From Apus apus (Eukaryota; Chordata; Aves; Apodiformes; Apodidae), in NCBI RefSeq assembly GCF_020740795.1, contig NC_067285.1, positions 74,190,342-74,254,341 of the forward strand: 64,000 bases of DNA, read 5' to 3'. Positions 1-11,559 of the stretch are shown here, in pieces. Each line of letters starts with the position of its first letter. The stretch's first letter is position 1. The position numbers were made by a program, and so were the translations under genes. The notes under the pieces are model-generated. The model searched no databases and was not told where the DNA came from. It saw only the letters and a program-made list of their open reading frames with translations.

Positions 1-3000
1 AGTAGGCTAGGAAAACTGCCATCCTCCAGCTGAAGTTAGTCTTTGTGAATGCTCCCCCTAATCTTTGAAATATCAGCTTCATTTGGATTACTAACACTGT
101 TTTGTATGGGCAGAAATATTGAATAGAAGTTCTATCTGACTGCAGGTTAAAAAAAGTGTAAAGAAACTAAAGCTGGTCATATTTTTCCTCTTGTATGTAA
201 CATTCAAACATTTGAAATCCTGCAAAACATGGATAGAAGAATTTTCTTTCACATCAGCTTTAGTGATGCCTTGGGTATTTAATAATGACTCAGAGAAACA
301 GATACCAGGTATTAGAGAACACAGGAATGAAGAAGACATGGCAGAGCTTGGAGCTGTATATATCCCACAGCTGAGAACAGCTAGCAACAAACTATTGGCT
401 ATTATTTCTGTACACTTTCTACTCAACTGAATTAATTTAATCTGTTGCAGACAGAGGCATTATTTAAGCTCACGTTTCCTACTGTTCTGTATGCTTCAAA
501 AAAGAGAGCAGAAATACAAGTGTTCTTATTGTCTTCATTCCCTATCCACTGGCTTAGTAAAATCTTTTATCCAAGGAAGTAGGAATAGATTTGGAGCAAA
601 TTCTTAAACTGAAGCATTGTCAAACATTGGACTCCAGAGAAAAATCCAGAGAAAAACTATACACCATTAATTTGTTTCTGTAATAAGCTGAAATTCAAAA
701 TCTTATTTTTAGGAAAAATGTGTGAGCTGCCAGCCAGCAGTGCACTTTTATTCAATAGAGAGCCTAGGTAAATTATTAACATTAAGCAAATTCTCCAGTT
801 TCGTTGATCTCAGAACATATTCCTGAGATCAGAATCGAAATCTGATGAGCAGGCCTGGATTTAAACATACACTGATTTACAGTCCAAGGATCAAATTCAG
901 CTTTTTGGATCCATTAATAATAGCTGGTACTATACTACAAGAGAGCAGAGCCAGAATATATGAACCCTTAGCCCTTCATACCTTCATCAGTGTTGAGATG
1001 CAGCCAGCATCAGCTCAAGTGACCTGGGAGGGGGGGCAGCCATTTAAATTCCTTTTCCTGGTTTAAATTCCATTTTTTTTTAAGAGTAGGAAAAAAGAGT
1101 ATTGAGATTACATATAAATATAATCTCCAGCTTTTTCCTAGCCTACCAAAAGGAGATACATTAATTTATTGCCTCTTTTATTGTTTCCTTTTTTTAATGA
1201 AGATGTGAAAGTAATGGATTATTCTACTTAGTGACAACAACACAACCAAGATATGTTGAAAAAACCCAACAATATGGGAATATAGAAGCATTTATTAAGA
1301 TGACATACAAATATGCTGGTGTATTTGGATAATGCAGAAGCTTTTAATGTCTGTGCTGCATAATAGTGAAGTTTAGGACGATAAAATAACTGACAAATTA
1401 AGCAGATATTAATGTTTATTGAACAGTTACAAATGTCATTTAAGGCTGTAGATTTTACATGAAATGTATTGCGCATAAATAGTAAGATAGACTATAGATC
1501 CCGAACTGTTCTGTTTTTCTGTCAGTAAAACTTTTCTACCAGTTTGAAAGAATTAGAGGAATCTTCAGGCTTTTGAGATAGGAGTCAGCATGTGCTGGAG
1601 TGTGGGGAGTTTGACAAAACAGCACACAGAAGGAACAAATATCAAACCAGACTGACTGCGAAAATATAGAGAATCATGAAACCCAACAGCTTAGCCTAGA
1701 AAGAAACTTAGCATACAGAGGGTGAGAGTCACGCTGGAGCTCTGAAAGTGAAAAAGAGGATTAGTGTTGTAGCCAGGTGTCAGTAGGGGAAAGTCTCCAG
1801 CTGCTTTTGAGGTCTCCAGTGTCAAATCATGACACCAAAGACAAAAAAAATACTGCTCTCAGTAGATGTCAGGTCAGCACCTTGGAGAGACTATTATCTT
1901 TGTCCTCATAACAAATTCTTCAGAAGAGCAATGGTTTTGCTTCTGAAATTCTCCAGATGCATTTTCTTGCTGAACACTCTTTGAACTGTGTTCACTTCCA
2001 CTGTTGTTTCAGGCAGCATCCCCTGTGCTACCCATATGGCAATGTGCTAGTCTGGGTTCCTAGCAGAGGCTCAGAAAGGCTTCTTGCAGGCAAGCGAGGG
2101 ACCATGTAAGAGAAACTTGATCGTCGGACAGCAGCACAGTGAAAAAATGGCTCCTGAGCTTAGCATAGACAAGTCAAAGGAATGCTGCTACTTACACTTC
2201 CCCTTCTTTATCAGGCGTTGGTAGGCAAAAAAGCCCTGACATGCATTCTCAGGAGACAGTGTGAGATGGTATCAGATGTGCTCTATGATTTGAGGCCTTA
2301 CCTCAAGCAGGAGAGAGACTGACAGAGGAGGAATTATGTTGCTATCCCACTGAAGAGCACTGAATCTTAGGACACACCAGTTTTAAGTCTCTGTGAACCA
2401 GCAGGTTAGTCACAGTTGCTCCAGCACTTACTCTGTATAAACACTCAATTCAGCCTGACCAAAATTTTCCAGCAAGCTAACTGTTAACATTCTCAAATTA
2501 CTCTGTTTTCTTCTTTCACTGGATTAGAAGAAAATGCTTTCTTAAAAAATGGGAAAAAAGAAATAAATTTAATTGTGATATTTTTTTTCCAATTGGGAAA
2601 AACCTACTGTGATTTTCTTATTAGAGAAACATGGTTGGGTTTCCATGTTGTATATCCTTGCGAAATTACACATTCCTTAGCATAGGAAAATTATTGTAAA
2701 GTGACAGAGAAATAATTTCAGGAGCCTCTTGTCAAATTATTAGTAATGCGCTCCATAGAGAACCACAAAGAAAAGGAAAATCTCATAAAATACAAAAGGG
2801 CAAAGCTCTGAAAGAAAGTACTGTCTTATAAGTCATTTTGTACATTCTCTTTCTGTTCTCAACCACAGAAACCTCCTTCTTTAATTAAATTCTCTGCCAG
2901 TAATCTATGGAATTATAATGCACAAGAACACATTGCTACTTTAATACTCTACACTACTTATAAGACAGCACTACGCACAGTTTTGGACTTCTGAATACTT

Positions 3001-4219
3001 TAAAAAACCAAATAATTTTCATTTCTTAAGCATTTATCCATGTAGAATTTAGAACATATTTCATTCACCATCACATCCCAAAATCTTTTTGCTCAGAAAG
3101 ATTTTCTGAGTTCAGATTTCCATTTATGCTACATTTACATTTTTATCCATTTTAAAGACCCTCTTCTCTGTCAGAATAGTTTAAGGTGACCTTACCAAAA
3201 GAAAGTAGAGTCTAGACTGTATTTTTGAAAGCTGATTATTAAAAAAACATTGATTACACAATAAAGTACAGTATGACACAGAACCTCAGTTGGCTGATAG
3301 TGTTGTAGTTTCATTTACAGCAGTCAAGATATGTGTGTTTCCCTCAGCTGTGGATCCAGTCATGTATATTTTGTGTAATTAGAGGATGTATATTTTAAGC
3401 AATATCACAGAGAGCTTTATTGTGTATATCTGGCAAATGTTTCAGCACTTCAACCAACCATGGAAACTGTGAGTTCGGAAGCTAAACACACCAATTACAC
3501 TCAAACTATATCCATATTCTCCTATTAATTCTCCTATTCTGCTGATCTTGATTAAACCATCCATTGTCTTGGAGATAATCCAGGTTTATACCATTGCATC
3601 TGAACACAGAATATTATGAGGCTATACATCATTTATATAGATCAGCACTAATTTTTATGAAAACACTCAGTTTGCTAAAGCATATTTTTTTAATACCAGA
3701 CCTAATTTTCACTGTTACCAGCGAGGATGAAATTGCATCTTGTACAGATTCTGAACAGTCCCATCTCCCCTTAGGTTCTGGACACAGGTCTCAAGGAGAA
3801 TTTACATGATTCATAGGCTTGGAATGCACAGCACATTTCATCACAGTAACACTAACTACTGTCAGTGATGGCAGATGAAAATGGGCTTTGGGCTTATTAA
3901 ATTAAAAAAAACTGTATTATTAAAATCAGCTGTAATCAGTTGGGACTGGAGGCCCATTTGTGCTTTCATTTGCTATGGTGAAACATCAGAGCTACCCCAT
4001 TGTGCTCTGTGGAATTACTGTAGGGTTTTATTCTTGTAAATGAGAAAAGAATCTCTCTCTTAATCCTGTCTTTGAACCTAAGTGATTACAGCCTGAATTG
4101 CCTTTATGAATGAAACAAATGCACGTCCCCATTTAATACAATCTACGGGTTCCACACAATAATTTTCTGTGTGTCTACACTGATTTTACAGGATTTTTAC
4201 CATCCATCAAAGCCAGATG
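1..4219. other. Intergenic DNA on the 3' side of NPY1R
   Basis: No open frame here resembles a known protein, and all frames are short. The DNA is AT-rich and mostly unique in appearance. The part nearest 4770 must include the NPY1R 3' UTR, since that gene runs right to left and its stop codon is at 4771-4773. Minus-strand AATAAA hexamers (TTTATT on the plus strand) occur at 4027-4032, 4352-4357 and 4763-4768. Any of them could be a polyadenylation signal, but the sequence alone does not say which is used. Confidence 0.6.
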
Positions 4220-4322
4220 GAAAAAAAAAAAAAAGAAGAAAAAAAAATATTCAACCCACTCCCCCCCCCAAAAAAAAAAACCACAAAAAACCCCCCCACA
4301 AACCAACAAAACCAAAACCAAA
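4220..4322. repeat. A-rich / C-rich low-complexity tract
   Basis: Runs of A (13 and more) alternate with runs of C (9 and 7) over about 100 bases. The lysine- and proline-rich frame that crosses it comes from base composition and is not a gene. It lies in the probable 3' flank or 3' UTR of NPY1R. Confidence 0.85.
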
Positions 4323-4770
4323 GCACACGGACAACTCTTCAAAGTCCTAATTTTATTCTGGGGTGGGTGTCCTCCATAGTGACCACCTCCCTGCAGTTCA
4401 TATTGTTTCTAATTTTCTTAGATGGGCACTTCTGAAAACAACTCCTTTGAAAAAATCAATGAATATATCTTCATGCCAAAGTGCATAACTGTACAAAGAA
4501 GAGAGAAAAAAAGAGCTGGTGAAAACCATAGGTAGTAGCAGGTCTGACTATGCCTTATTAGATTCACATATAACTGCTGCGAACTTTTGTCCCCTTTGTC
4601 AAAGGGACAAAAATGCATAGTGTATTGTTTCAAAGTGACAGCAATCAAAGTTTCTTGGAAAAAGAAGAAAAAAAATACCCATTTTGTACTTGTTATGTAA
4701 TTGTGCTTGTCCTTGGACATGTTTCACCTGTGATCACACTTCCAGCAGTTTGGTGTAGAATTTTTATTCT

Positions 4771-6048
4771 TTATATTCTGTCATCATCATCACTATTTAT
4801 TTTTTTAAATGCAACTGGGCTTGCCTGCTTTAAAGAGGTTTTTGAAACATCTGTGTGCATGGTGGACATGGCTATGGTCTCATAATCCTCCTCGTGAGAG
4901 CGGAAATTACAAAAATGAAATAAAATCTGCAAGTCTCTTTGGAAGTTCTTATTGAGAAACCCATAGAAGATGGGGTTCACGCAGGTAGAGATCATGGCAG
5001 TGAGGTGGCAAATCAGGAACAATAGGTTGTGGCTGCAGGTAGTGACGGGCAGAATTTCATGATTCCAATCAAACACAATATTGAAGATGGTGAGAGGCAG
5101 CCAGCAAACTGCAAAGGCAACCACTATTGAGATCAGCATGATGTTAATCCTTTTGGTTTCAGAGGATCTGTACTTACTGTCTCTCATCTTGTCCATCATG
5201 CTGTTCCTTCTTTTTAATCGTATGTATATCTGCAGGAAATTCAACAAAGAGAAACGTGTGGGATCATTTAACCTACAACCATCATCTTTGCAAGGATAAA
5301 CAAACATCAGACAGAAAAAAGTACATATTGCAAGGGGATTCTCTCTTACCTTTAAGTAGCAAATAAATATAAAACAAAGTGGTCCAAAGTACTGAATCAC
5401 CAAAAGCGTTGTGGTATAAGAAAGCCTGGCAGTGTCCAGGGGGAACAGATCCAAACACACATATTTGTCCTTATATACATCAAACGTTATGTTTCTGAAC
5501 GGTTCATCCGTGAGCACGTGGTAGATCAGGAAAGGCAAAGAGGAAGCGGTGGCTAAAATCCATATGGCAGCAATTCCCAGATAGGCATGTCTGTTGCTCG
5601 GTCTCCAGCCACGGGGATTGATGATCAGCTGGTGGCGTTCGATAGCAATGAGAACTAAAGAAAAGACGGAGACGGTGATTGAGGCACATTGCACGAAAGG
5701 ATTCAGTTTGCACATGGCCTCCCCAAAAATCCAGTGGTCCATTAAAGTATACACAAAGGTAAAGGGAAGACACATGATGGTCACTAAGAGATCAGAAAAG
5801 GACAGGTTGACAATGAGAATGTTGGTAACATTGCGCATCTCCTTTTGCTTTAAAATAATTACAATCAAGGCCAAATTCCCAGACACTCCCAGAATTATCA
5901 CAGTCCCATAAGCCAAGGCCAAAGTGAAGACCATGGCCAAAGGCACATGGCAATCCTCATCCTCAAACTGCAAGACGTGCGAGTTCTTCTCCGAAAAATT
6001 CAGATGACTGGAAATATTTCCCAGGGGCCCGAGAACCGAAGCATTCAT
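4771..6048 (-). CDS. NPY1R: Neuropeptide Y receptor type 1 (Y1), two coding exons
   Basis: This is a class A GPCR for NPY and peptide YY, coupled to Gi/o at the plasma membrane. Coding exon 1 is 6048-5350 (233 residues) and exon 2 is 5229-4771, giving 385 residues; human Y1 is 384. Visible features are N-glycosylation sites at N2, N11 and N17, TM1 at about 36-63, TM2 at 73-101, the C113-C198 disulfide pair, an ERH motif (137-139) in place of DRY, CWLP at 275-278, NPIFY at 318-322, and a palmitoylation-type Cys at 340. The 120-bp intron (5230-5349) lies just after TM5, the known position of the short Y1 intron, with a GTAAGAG donor and a CTGCAG acceptor. The start is the ATG at 6046-6048, with A at -3 and the family N-terminus following. 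The frame continues upstream only to a GTG, which is not a credible start. The gene looks intact. Confidence 0.97.
   Translation of the reverse strand: MNASVLGPLGNISSHLNFSEKNSHVLQFEDEDCHVPLAMVFTLALAYGTVIILGVSGNLALIVIILKQKEMRNVTNILIVNLSFSDLLVTIMCLPFTFVYTLMDHWIFGEAMCKLNPFVQCASITVSVFSLVLIAIERHQLIINPRGWRPSNRHAYLGIAAIWILATASSLPFLIYHVLTDEPFRNITFDVYKDKYVCLDLFPLDTARLSYTTTLLVIQYFGPLCFIFICYLKVRENPLAICTFFCLMFVYPCKDDGCRLNDPTRFSLLNFLQIYIRLKRRNSMMDKMRDSKYRSSETKRINIMLISIVVAFAVCWLPLTIFNIVFDWNHEILPVTTCSHNLLFLICHLTAMISTCVNPIFYGFLNKNFQRDLQILFHFCNFRSHEEDYETIAMSTMHTDVSKTSLKQASPVAFKKINSDDDDRI
5230..5349 (-). other. NPY1R: NPY1R coding intron, 120 bp, in frame and stop-free
   Basis: On the minus strand it starts GTAAGAG after the Lys-233 codon and ends CTGCAG before the Ile-Tyr-Ile codons. 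Its length is divisible by three and it has no stop in the receptor frame, so the two exons and the intron form one continuous open frame. If retained, it would add 40 residues at the start of intracellular loop 3. The inserted residues do not resemble any part of the known receptor family, so this is an intron and not extra coding sequence. Confidence 0.95.
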
Positions 6049-6191
6049 CTTGTTCCCGACTCGCTGCACGACGTGCACAGCCGCCGCCGCCGCCGCCCGT
6101 AGCCGAACCGCTCCGGGAGTTCAAACCGCGCCCATCAGCCCGCCAGGAGACCCTCAGCCGAGCCCTCGGTGCCGCATCTCCCTCGCACCAC
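6049..6191 (-). other. NPY1R: NPY1R 5' UTR in the coding exon, with probable upstream splice acceptor
   Basis: On the minus strand a pyrimidine-rich run ends in CCCCAG at 6192-6193, a good splice acceptor 143 bases upstream of the ATG. Mammalian NPY1R also has its coding start in a second exon behind non-coding 5' exons, so an acceptor here is expected. The upstream exon was not identified. Because the area is also CpG-rich, transcription could instead begin locally. Confidence 0.55.
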
Positions 6192-6480
6192 CTGGGGAAA
6201 AGGGAAGGAGCAGGGACGGTCACCCCCGGGCACATCGCCCACCCCGCCATACCGCCCCCCCCACACATCCCCTGCCCTGCCCCCGGCGAGGAGCCGGGTC
6301 CCGCGGGGAGCGCAGCCTGCCCGGGGTCGCCGGCCCGAGGCTGGAGGGGGCTCCGCGGGTTGGGCGTTGCCCACCCGACCTCCGGGGAAGCCCCCGCGGG
6401 AGGCCGGTGGTGGCGGCATCTGATCCGCGGCGGAGCGGGGGCTGCGGCCCGGGGGAGGAAAGGCAGAAGGAAAACACAGG
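6049..6480. promoter_or_regulatory. CpG island at the 5' end of the NPY1R coding exon
   Basis: The sequence is very GC-rich with frequent CpG, including a CCG triplet run near 6082-6098, and contrasts sharply with the AT-rich surroundings. It overlaps the 5' UTR and immediate upstream flank of NPY1R. Open frames on both strands here reflect the GC richness and are not genes. It could be a local promoter or the edge of the coding exon island. Confidence 0.7.
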
Positions 6481-6572
6481 TCTGGCAGCAGGGGATGTGT
6501 ACCCTTCCCGGGCCCTTTCCCGGGAAGCTACAAGTTACACGAAATAACGAGCTGAGAAGCAGTTTCAGTCTT

Positions 6573-6980
6573 AGAATCATAGCATCGTTTTGCTTGGAAA
6601 ACACCGTTAAGGTCATCACGTCCAACCATTAAACCCAGCCCTACCAATTTCACCTCTAAACCATGTCCCCAGGCACCACAGCTACCCGTCTTTCAAATAC
6701 CTCTAGGGATGGTGACTCAACCACTTCCCTAAGCAGCCTGTTCCAGTGCCTGACAATCCTTTTAGTGAAGAAATTTCTCCTAATATCCAATCTAAAACTT
6801 CTCTGGTGCAACTTCAGGCCATTTCTTTTTGTCCCATTGTTTCTAACTAGGGAGAAGAGATTGACACTCTCACCTCACCACAACCTCCTTTCAAGGAGTT
6901 CTCCCCTCAGTCTCCTTTTCTCCAGACTAAACAACCCCAATTCCTTCAGCTGCTCCTTGTAAGACTTGTACTCTAACCAG
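6573..6980 (-). mobile_element. CR1 LINE 3' fragment
   Basis: The plus strand begins AGAATCATAG and continues through the familiar reversed CR1 3' end: a paired stretch for 'CCAGG...CTGTTCCAGTGCCTGACA', then the region for the ORF2 C-terminus and the SLEKRRLRG-like segment. It is 5'-truncated and about 400 bp long, inserted so that the CR1 sense strand is minus. It sits about 100 bp beyond the NPY1R CpG island, probably within the 5' UTR intron. Confidence 0.9.
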
Positions 6981-8284
6981 CATACTTGAACTTCCACCAG
7001 CTTACTTAATGTTTTACGTCACATTTTTACAAGTTTAATCTGCAAAGATCTACTTTCTCAAGCTGCCCTAACTGGAATGATATCCAGCCATCCCATGGGG
7101 GTGAGGGAAAACTCATCTGACAAACGTGACAGGGTGGAAAAATTACTCAGAAAATCTCTGCATTCTTCATTACCTACTACACTTGATGTTGGGCAGCCAG
7201 GTGCCCCCAGCAACACTGGCACTGAATCAAAGGCAAATCAGGAACTCTGAACACTTGAATTTCAGCTATCAGAGCTGTGCAGCAAAAAAAAGAACAAAAA
7301 AAGAAGAAATACAAAAAATAGCAAAAATTAAAACACTGTGGAAAAATTTTAGCTATGCAACACAAGTAGGTATGCCTAATTAGCCACCCTTTTGCAAGGT
7401 CTTGGATTTAAAAAAATCAGAGAAATTCAGGCATATGTGTTCAGGGAAAAAAAAAAAAAAAAAGAGAGAGAAATCAAATAACTTGACACACTTTGACTTC
7501 GACTTGCTATTAGTGGCAGCTGCCCTGAATCTGGAACCTTCCCACTGCCCACTCTCCCATGAGCTAAATGTATTGCTCACTTAACCTTAGGTTATGGTAA
7601 TGAAAGCAATCCCTCTTAAAATTCACATAAGTGGATTTCGAACTCATCTCCATATGGCACTTGTCACAAAAGCAGTAAAAACATTGCCTACTAAAATGTA
7701 CTTAATTGAAAGTTACCCTGAAAGGGTGAGCTTTTGGTCTTAAATGATGCTCAGTATCAATTTTGAGGCCATCTAAGTCTGCAGAGCAGAAGTGTCTTTG
7801 TTACAGGTGGCAGACACCTTTTTAACCTGCCATGTGCTGGGTACCAGAGCTGGGATTGTCTCCTTCCTCACGGGGGCAGAGCCAGCTTGTGAGGGCTGAG
7901 CTTGCAACTCCCCTACCTCCTGAGGGTCAACAAAAGAATGACCATACCAACTACCTGTCATCTCACCAGCATCATGAGCTCACCTCAGCTGGCTCTTTAT
8001 AATCTCCGCATGGCTACAGGAAACCATGACAGGTGATTTAGCTTGCCTCTGAGTGACATTTTACTGTCAAAGTTAACATCACTGTCTTGGGAAAAAAGCA
8101 TCTCTGCCTGAAGCTTGGCTACTCTGATTTTCAAGCTAGCTATGCTTTGAACCTGGCATTATCTGTCAGACGTGCTGTCTCTGCTAACTGAAGTCCATAT
8201 AGCCTGGTTTAGGTTTCAATAAAGAACACCCCACACACACCCCTGGGGTCTCTTGAAGCATCACTTCAGGTAGAGGCAGAATTG

Positions 8285-8398
8285 TAGAGTCATAGAATGG
8301 TTTGGGTGGAAGAGATCTTAAAGATCATCTAGATCCAACCCCTCTGCATGGGCAGGGTCACCTCCCACTAAACCAGGTTGTTCAGAGCCCTGTCTAAC
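8285..8398 (-). mobile_element. CR1 LINE 3' end fragment
   Basis: The plus strand reads TAGAGTCATAGAATGGTTTG followed by the reversed 'AAGATCATCTAGATCCAACCC' type CR1 3' UTR and a piece matching the 'GGGCAGGGTCACCTCCCACTA' region. Only about 115 bp of the 3' end remains. Confidence 0.85.
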
Positions 8399-9982
8399 TA
8401 ACAGAAGTTGGTGCTTTACCCAAAAGACAACTGTGCAGATTACACAGAGCTGAGACTCCTCAACTTCCAACAGTATGACTTCAGCCCATCCTGAAAACCA
8501 ATGTCTGGATTTAATCATGATCTTCACTACCACTCATACAGCATGAGGTGGGCAGTCCAGCTCTGGGACTTGACAGGATGATGGCAGGAGCAGAGTGGGT
8601 GAGAAGCCATGTCCTGCAAGGAGGAAACTAGGCAGGTTTTGTCACCAGCTGGCAGCAAACTACACCCAGCAATAAAATGGCCTAGGTTTCAGGCTCTTGG
8701 TTCTTCTTTTCTGCTAGTCAAGACCTGCTCTGGTTTATTTATTAAATATCAAACTCAAAACCAGAAAATGCCACTGCTCCTTCTTCTACCTCTTTCCACA
8801 GCAGAGATGCTACCTAAGAGCATGGCTGGGAACCAGCTCAGAAACACAACACTGCTGGTAAGTGACAAGGAGTCCTCCCTCCATGCCCACCTCTCCAAAA
8901 TGGACCAGACATCAGGAGGGGATTAGGTTGCATCTCCTGGAGAGCTGCACTTATTCCCTGTCCCCTACCCACCAGCTCCCAAGCCAGCAGGGGGATTCCT
9001 CCCCATCGTGGGTGCCGGCATGGGATGAGCAGAGCCCATAGCTCTGCAGACCCCTCTGGGTGATTGCACAGTCTGCCTCACCACACATATCTCTGTGACT
9101 CTCCTGGTGGATTTTGATTAAAAGTTTAGCAGCAACAGACAGAAAGGGTGAAATATCATGCTGTGAGGTAACTGGAAATGCACCGTAAAACTATTAGAGC
9201 TCTTCAAAAAGGAGTACAAAACACTGGCAGCCCATGCCAAGGGTTTACCTAGCCACTTACAAGTCCAGCCTGGAACCTACCACTCCCTGAGATTTTGTCA
9301 TCTGCATCTGAGAGCAAGCAAACACCAGCCTAATGCACACACAACTACCCACAGTCATGGGAAAGCAATTGTAGGGGAAACTCACCTTGCAACTGCTCTG
9401 CTCGTCTTTGATGTGCTCAGGAGCTGCCTCAGGATGGTGGATAGAGGAGAAGAAAAAGTAGAGAAAGCAGAAGGATCCTCTGATATTCTGCCAGCTAAGA
9501 TCCTGAAGATTGGTGAGGAAAGCTGGAGACTCCCCCTTAAAGCCAAACTCCACCTTATCCCAGTATCACATGATGGTGCTCTGCTGAGCAGATTCTGAAA
9601 ATCTCACTGCAAGCACATCACCTTTAAATTACACATCTGGGGGTGGGTTGCCTAGTAATTCCGAAATAAATGCAATTAAATATTGAAACAAAAGAGGGAG
9701 GGGGAGAGCGCAGGGAAAAGCTCAGGAAGGGGGACAGTTTCAAGTCGCTGGCTGGCTGTTTCAGTATTTAGTCTGCAAGTTATTGCCATCTTGTGGCCAA
9801 ACTAAAGAGGAAAATAGAAGCTTTGCAAGAAAGTGGACGAGTAGGCAATTTAAGTATGGGGAGCAAGCTACAAAGTTCAAGTTTGGCTATTTAAAGCGGC
9901 ACGACTACCTTCTGGTCTCTATTTATCATGATGGATGATGACTTGGTTAATAAGAACTGTTAAGTTGCTGTTCTTGTTATTT

Positions 9983-10013
<31 letters not shown>

Positions 10014-10014
10014 T
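9983..10014. repeat. TA dinucleotide microsatellite
   Basis: An alternating TA tract with one TG interruption, in non-coding DNA. Confidence 0.9.
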
Positions 10015-11381
10015 TTAGCTAGAAGCAATAAGAAATGTTTTTTAAGTAATTAAGTCAATAAAGTATCAAACCTCAAGAAAATACAGCTGTCACTGTGGCC
10101 TTTGTGGGTATTTTTCTGATTCATCTCAGCCAAGTGGTTCACCATCCTTTATGACCTGTGGAAAAAGAAAGGCATTTCTGCAGGTTCCTGCAGAGTAGTG
10201 GGATATTCCAGGGAGCTGGAAGGAAAATAGATCTCTGAAGTCAAAGAACAAATCTCCATAGTGAGATGCAGAGCTGGAAAGATGGTGGCTGTTGCCTCAG
10301 CCAAATCTGCTTCTTTGAAAACTCCATTTTCCAGCAACCAAACCCTTATTTTTTTATGAAGTTGGCACAAGTAGCTCTTCAGCTGTGGGAGGATAGTTTA
10401 CTGATTACTGCACAAATTCATGAAAAGCAAAATGGAAATTTTTATTTTCCATTCAGTCTTTTTGTGATCCTTAAGGACCTTGCTCTCTCACTCAGAAAAA
10501 GCACTGTCTTCAGTGGGCATTAAAACCAGTGAGTTTGGAAGTCCAAGAGAAGCTACCCAGATAAACTTAAGCAACATTTTGAAAATGACCTGACAAACCC
10601 TGCAGGTTGTATTAGGGCTTTGAATTGCTTAGAAAACAAGAGTGCCTTAACTCTTCCAAGATTCCAGATTAATTTTCCAAGTGAAAGGAGTAACACGCTG
10701 TTACATTCTTACCTTCAGGAAAACTCCTATTATATATGGCAACACTATTACATCGTGGTAATTTTCAAGTGAGAAACCATGTTAATTATAGCTAAAAAAT
10801 TTCACATAATAAATGATTGTAGCATTTTTAATGGAATGAGCCTCACAAGAAGTTTTCAGAACCCAGCACTGTGTCTGATGTTTACACTGAGCTCAGCTCA
10901 ACTGCATTGTAACTGCAGTACTCACTGTGAGAAAGGAAAGTGCAGGCATACCTCAAGGTTGCTATAAACCAGTAGCTGGGGCACTGCTGACATTTTAACA
11001 GCAGCAGCCAGAAGGTAAGTGCAGGGCGTATATAATGCCTCTCAAGAGCTTCAGTCATATGTGGGTCATTAACATGCACTAGTCTCCACCGGAACAGAGC
11101 AAAGGTAGATACACTCAAGCAGAGATCTAAGCTGAAGATCCCTTAAAAAGCATATTTCTGTCTGAAGCAGCAACACTCTAGGACATGCAGAACTGAGGAC
11201 TCTCATTGCTATGGATATGGAATGATTCCTTCACCTTACGAAAAAGGAGAATTATTGTCCAATATAGAAATGTTTATGGGCACTAGATGCATTGCTAGGC
11301 AGGCAAAAAGCCTTTTTCTGTGTCAGGATGATCCCTCTACTTTCCTGTAAAGCTCTTACCCTTATGGGCAAGGTGGCTATT

Positions 11382-11425
11382 AAAAAAAAAAAAAAAAAAA
11401 AAAAAAAGAAAAGAAAAAAAAAAAA
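11382..11425. repeat. Poly-A tract
   Basis: A run of 26 A, then a few G-interrupted A runs. It may be the tail of an old retroposed copy or simple slippage. No retrogene is recognisable beside it. Confidence 0.85.
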
Positions 11426-11559
11426 GGCACTCTGTGATGCAGAATTGTAGTACTCTACCAACAGGTATCCAGGACAGAGACACATTTTTAGGACAAGTTC
11501 AGATTAAGAGGCTTGGGATTTTGTGGCAAGGTTTTGGTAACAGGGGGGCTGCTGTTAAA

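Larger units (their letters stand above)
6981..11381. other. Non-coding DNA upstream of NPY1R
   Basis: No recognisable gene. It holds a short CR1 fragment (8285-8398), a TA microsatellite (9983-10014) and short poly-A runs. By comparison with mammalian NPY1R, part of it is probably 5' UTR intron, but no non-coding exon could be chosen. Confidence 0.5.

Noticed and set aside
4217-4435. Lys/Asn/Pro-rich 72-codon frame
   Set aside because: Produced by A and C homopolymer runs.
4771-6078. A single uninterrupted 435-codon frame covering all of NPY1R
   Set aside because: It includes a 120-bp GT-AG intron at the known Y1 intron position and ten upstream codons starting at GTG. The real product is 385 residues in two exons from the ATG at 6048.
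5963-6625. Long minus-strand frame overlapping the NPY1R 5' end (220 codons)
   Set aside because: Its residues are Pro/Gly/Ala/Arg-rich in the CpG island and resemble nothing. It overlaps the true receptor start in another frame.
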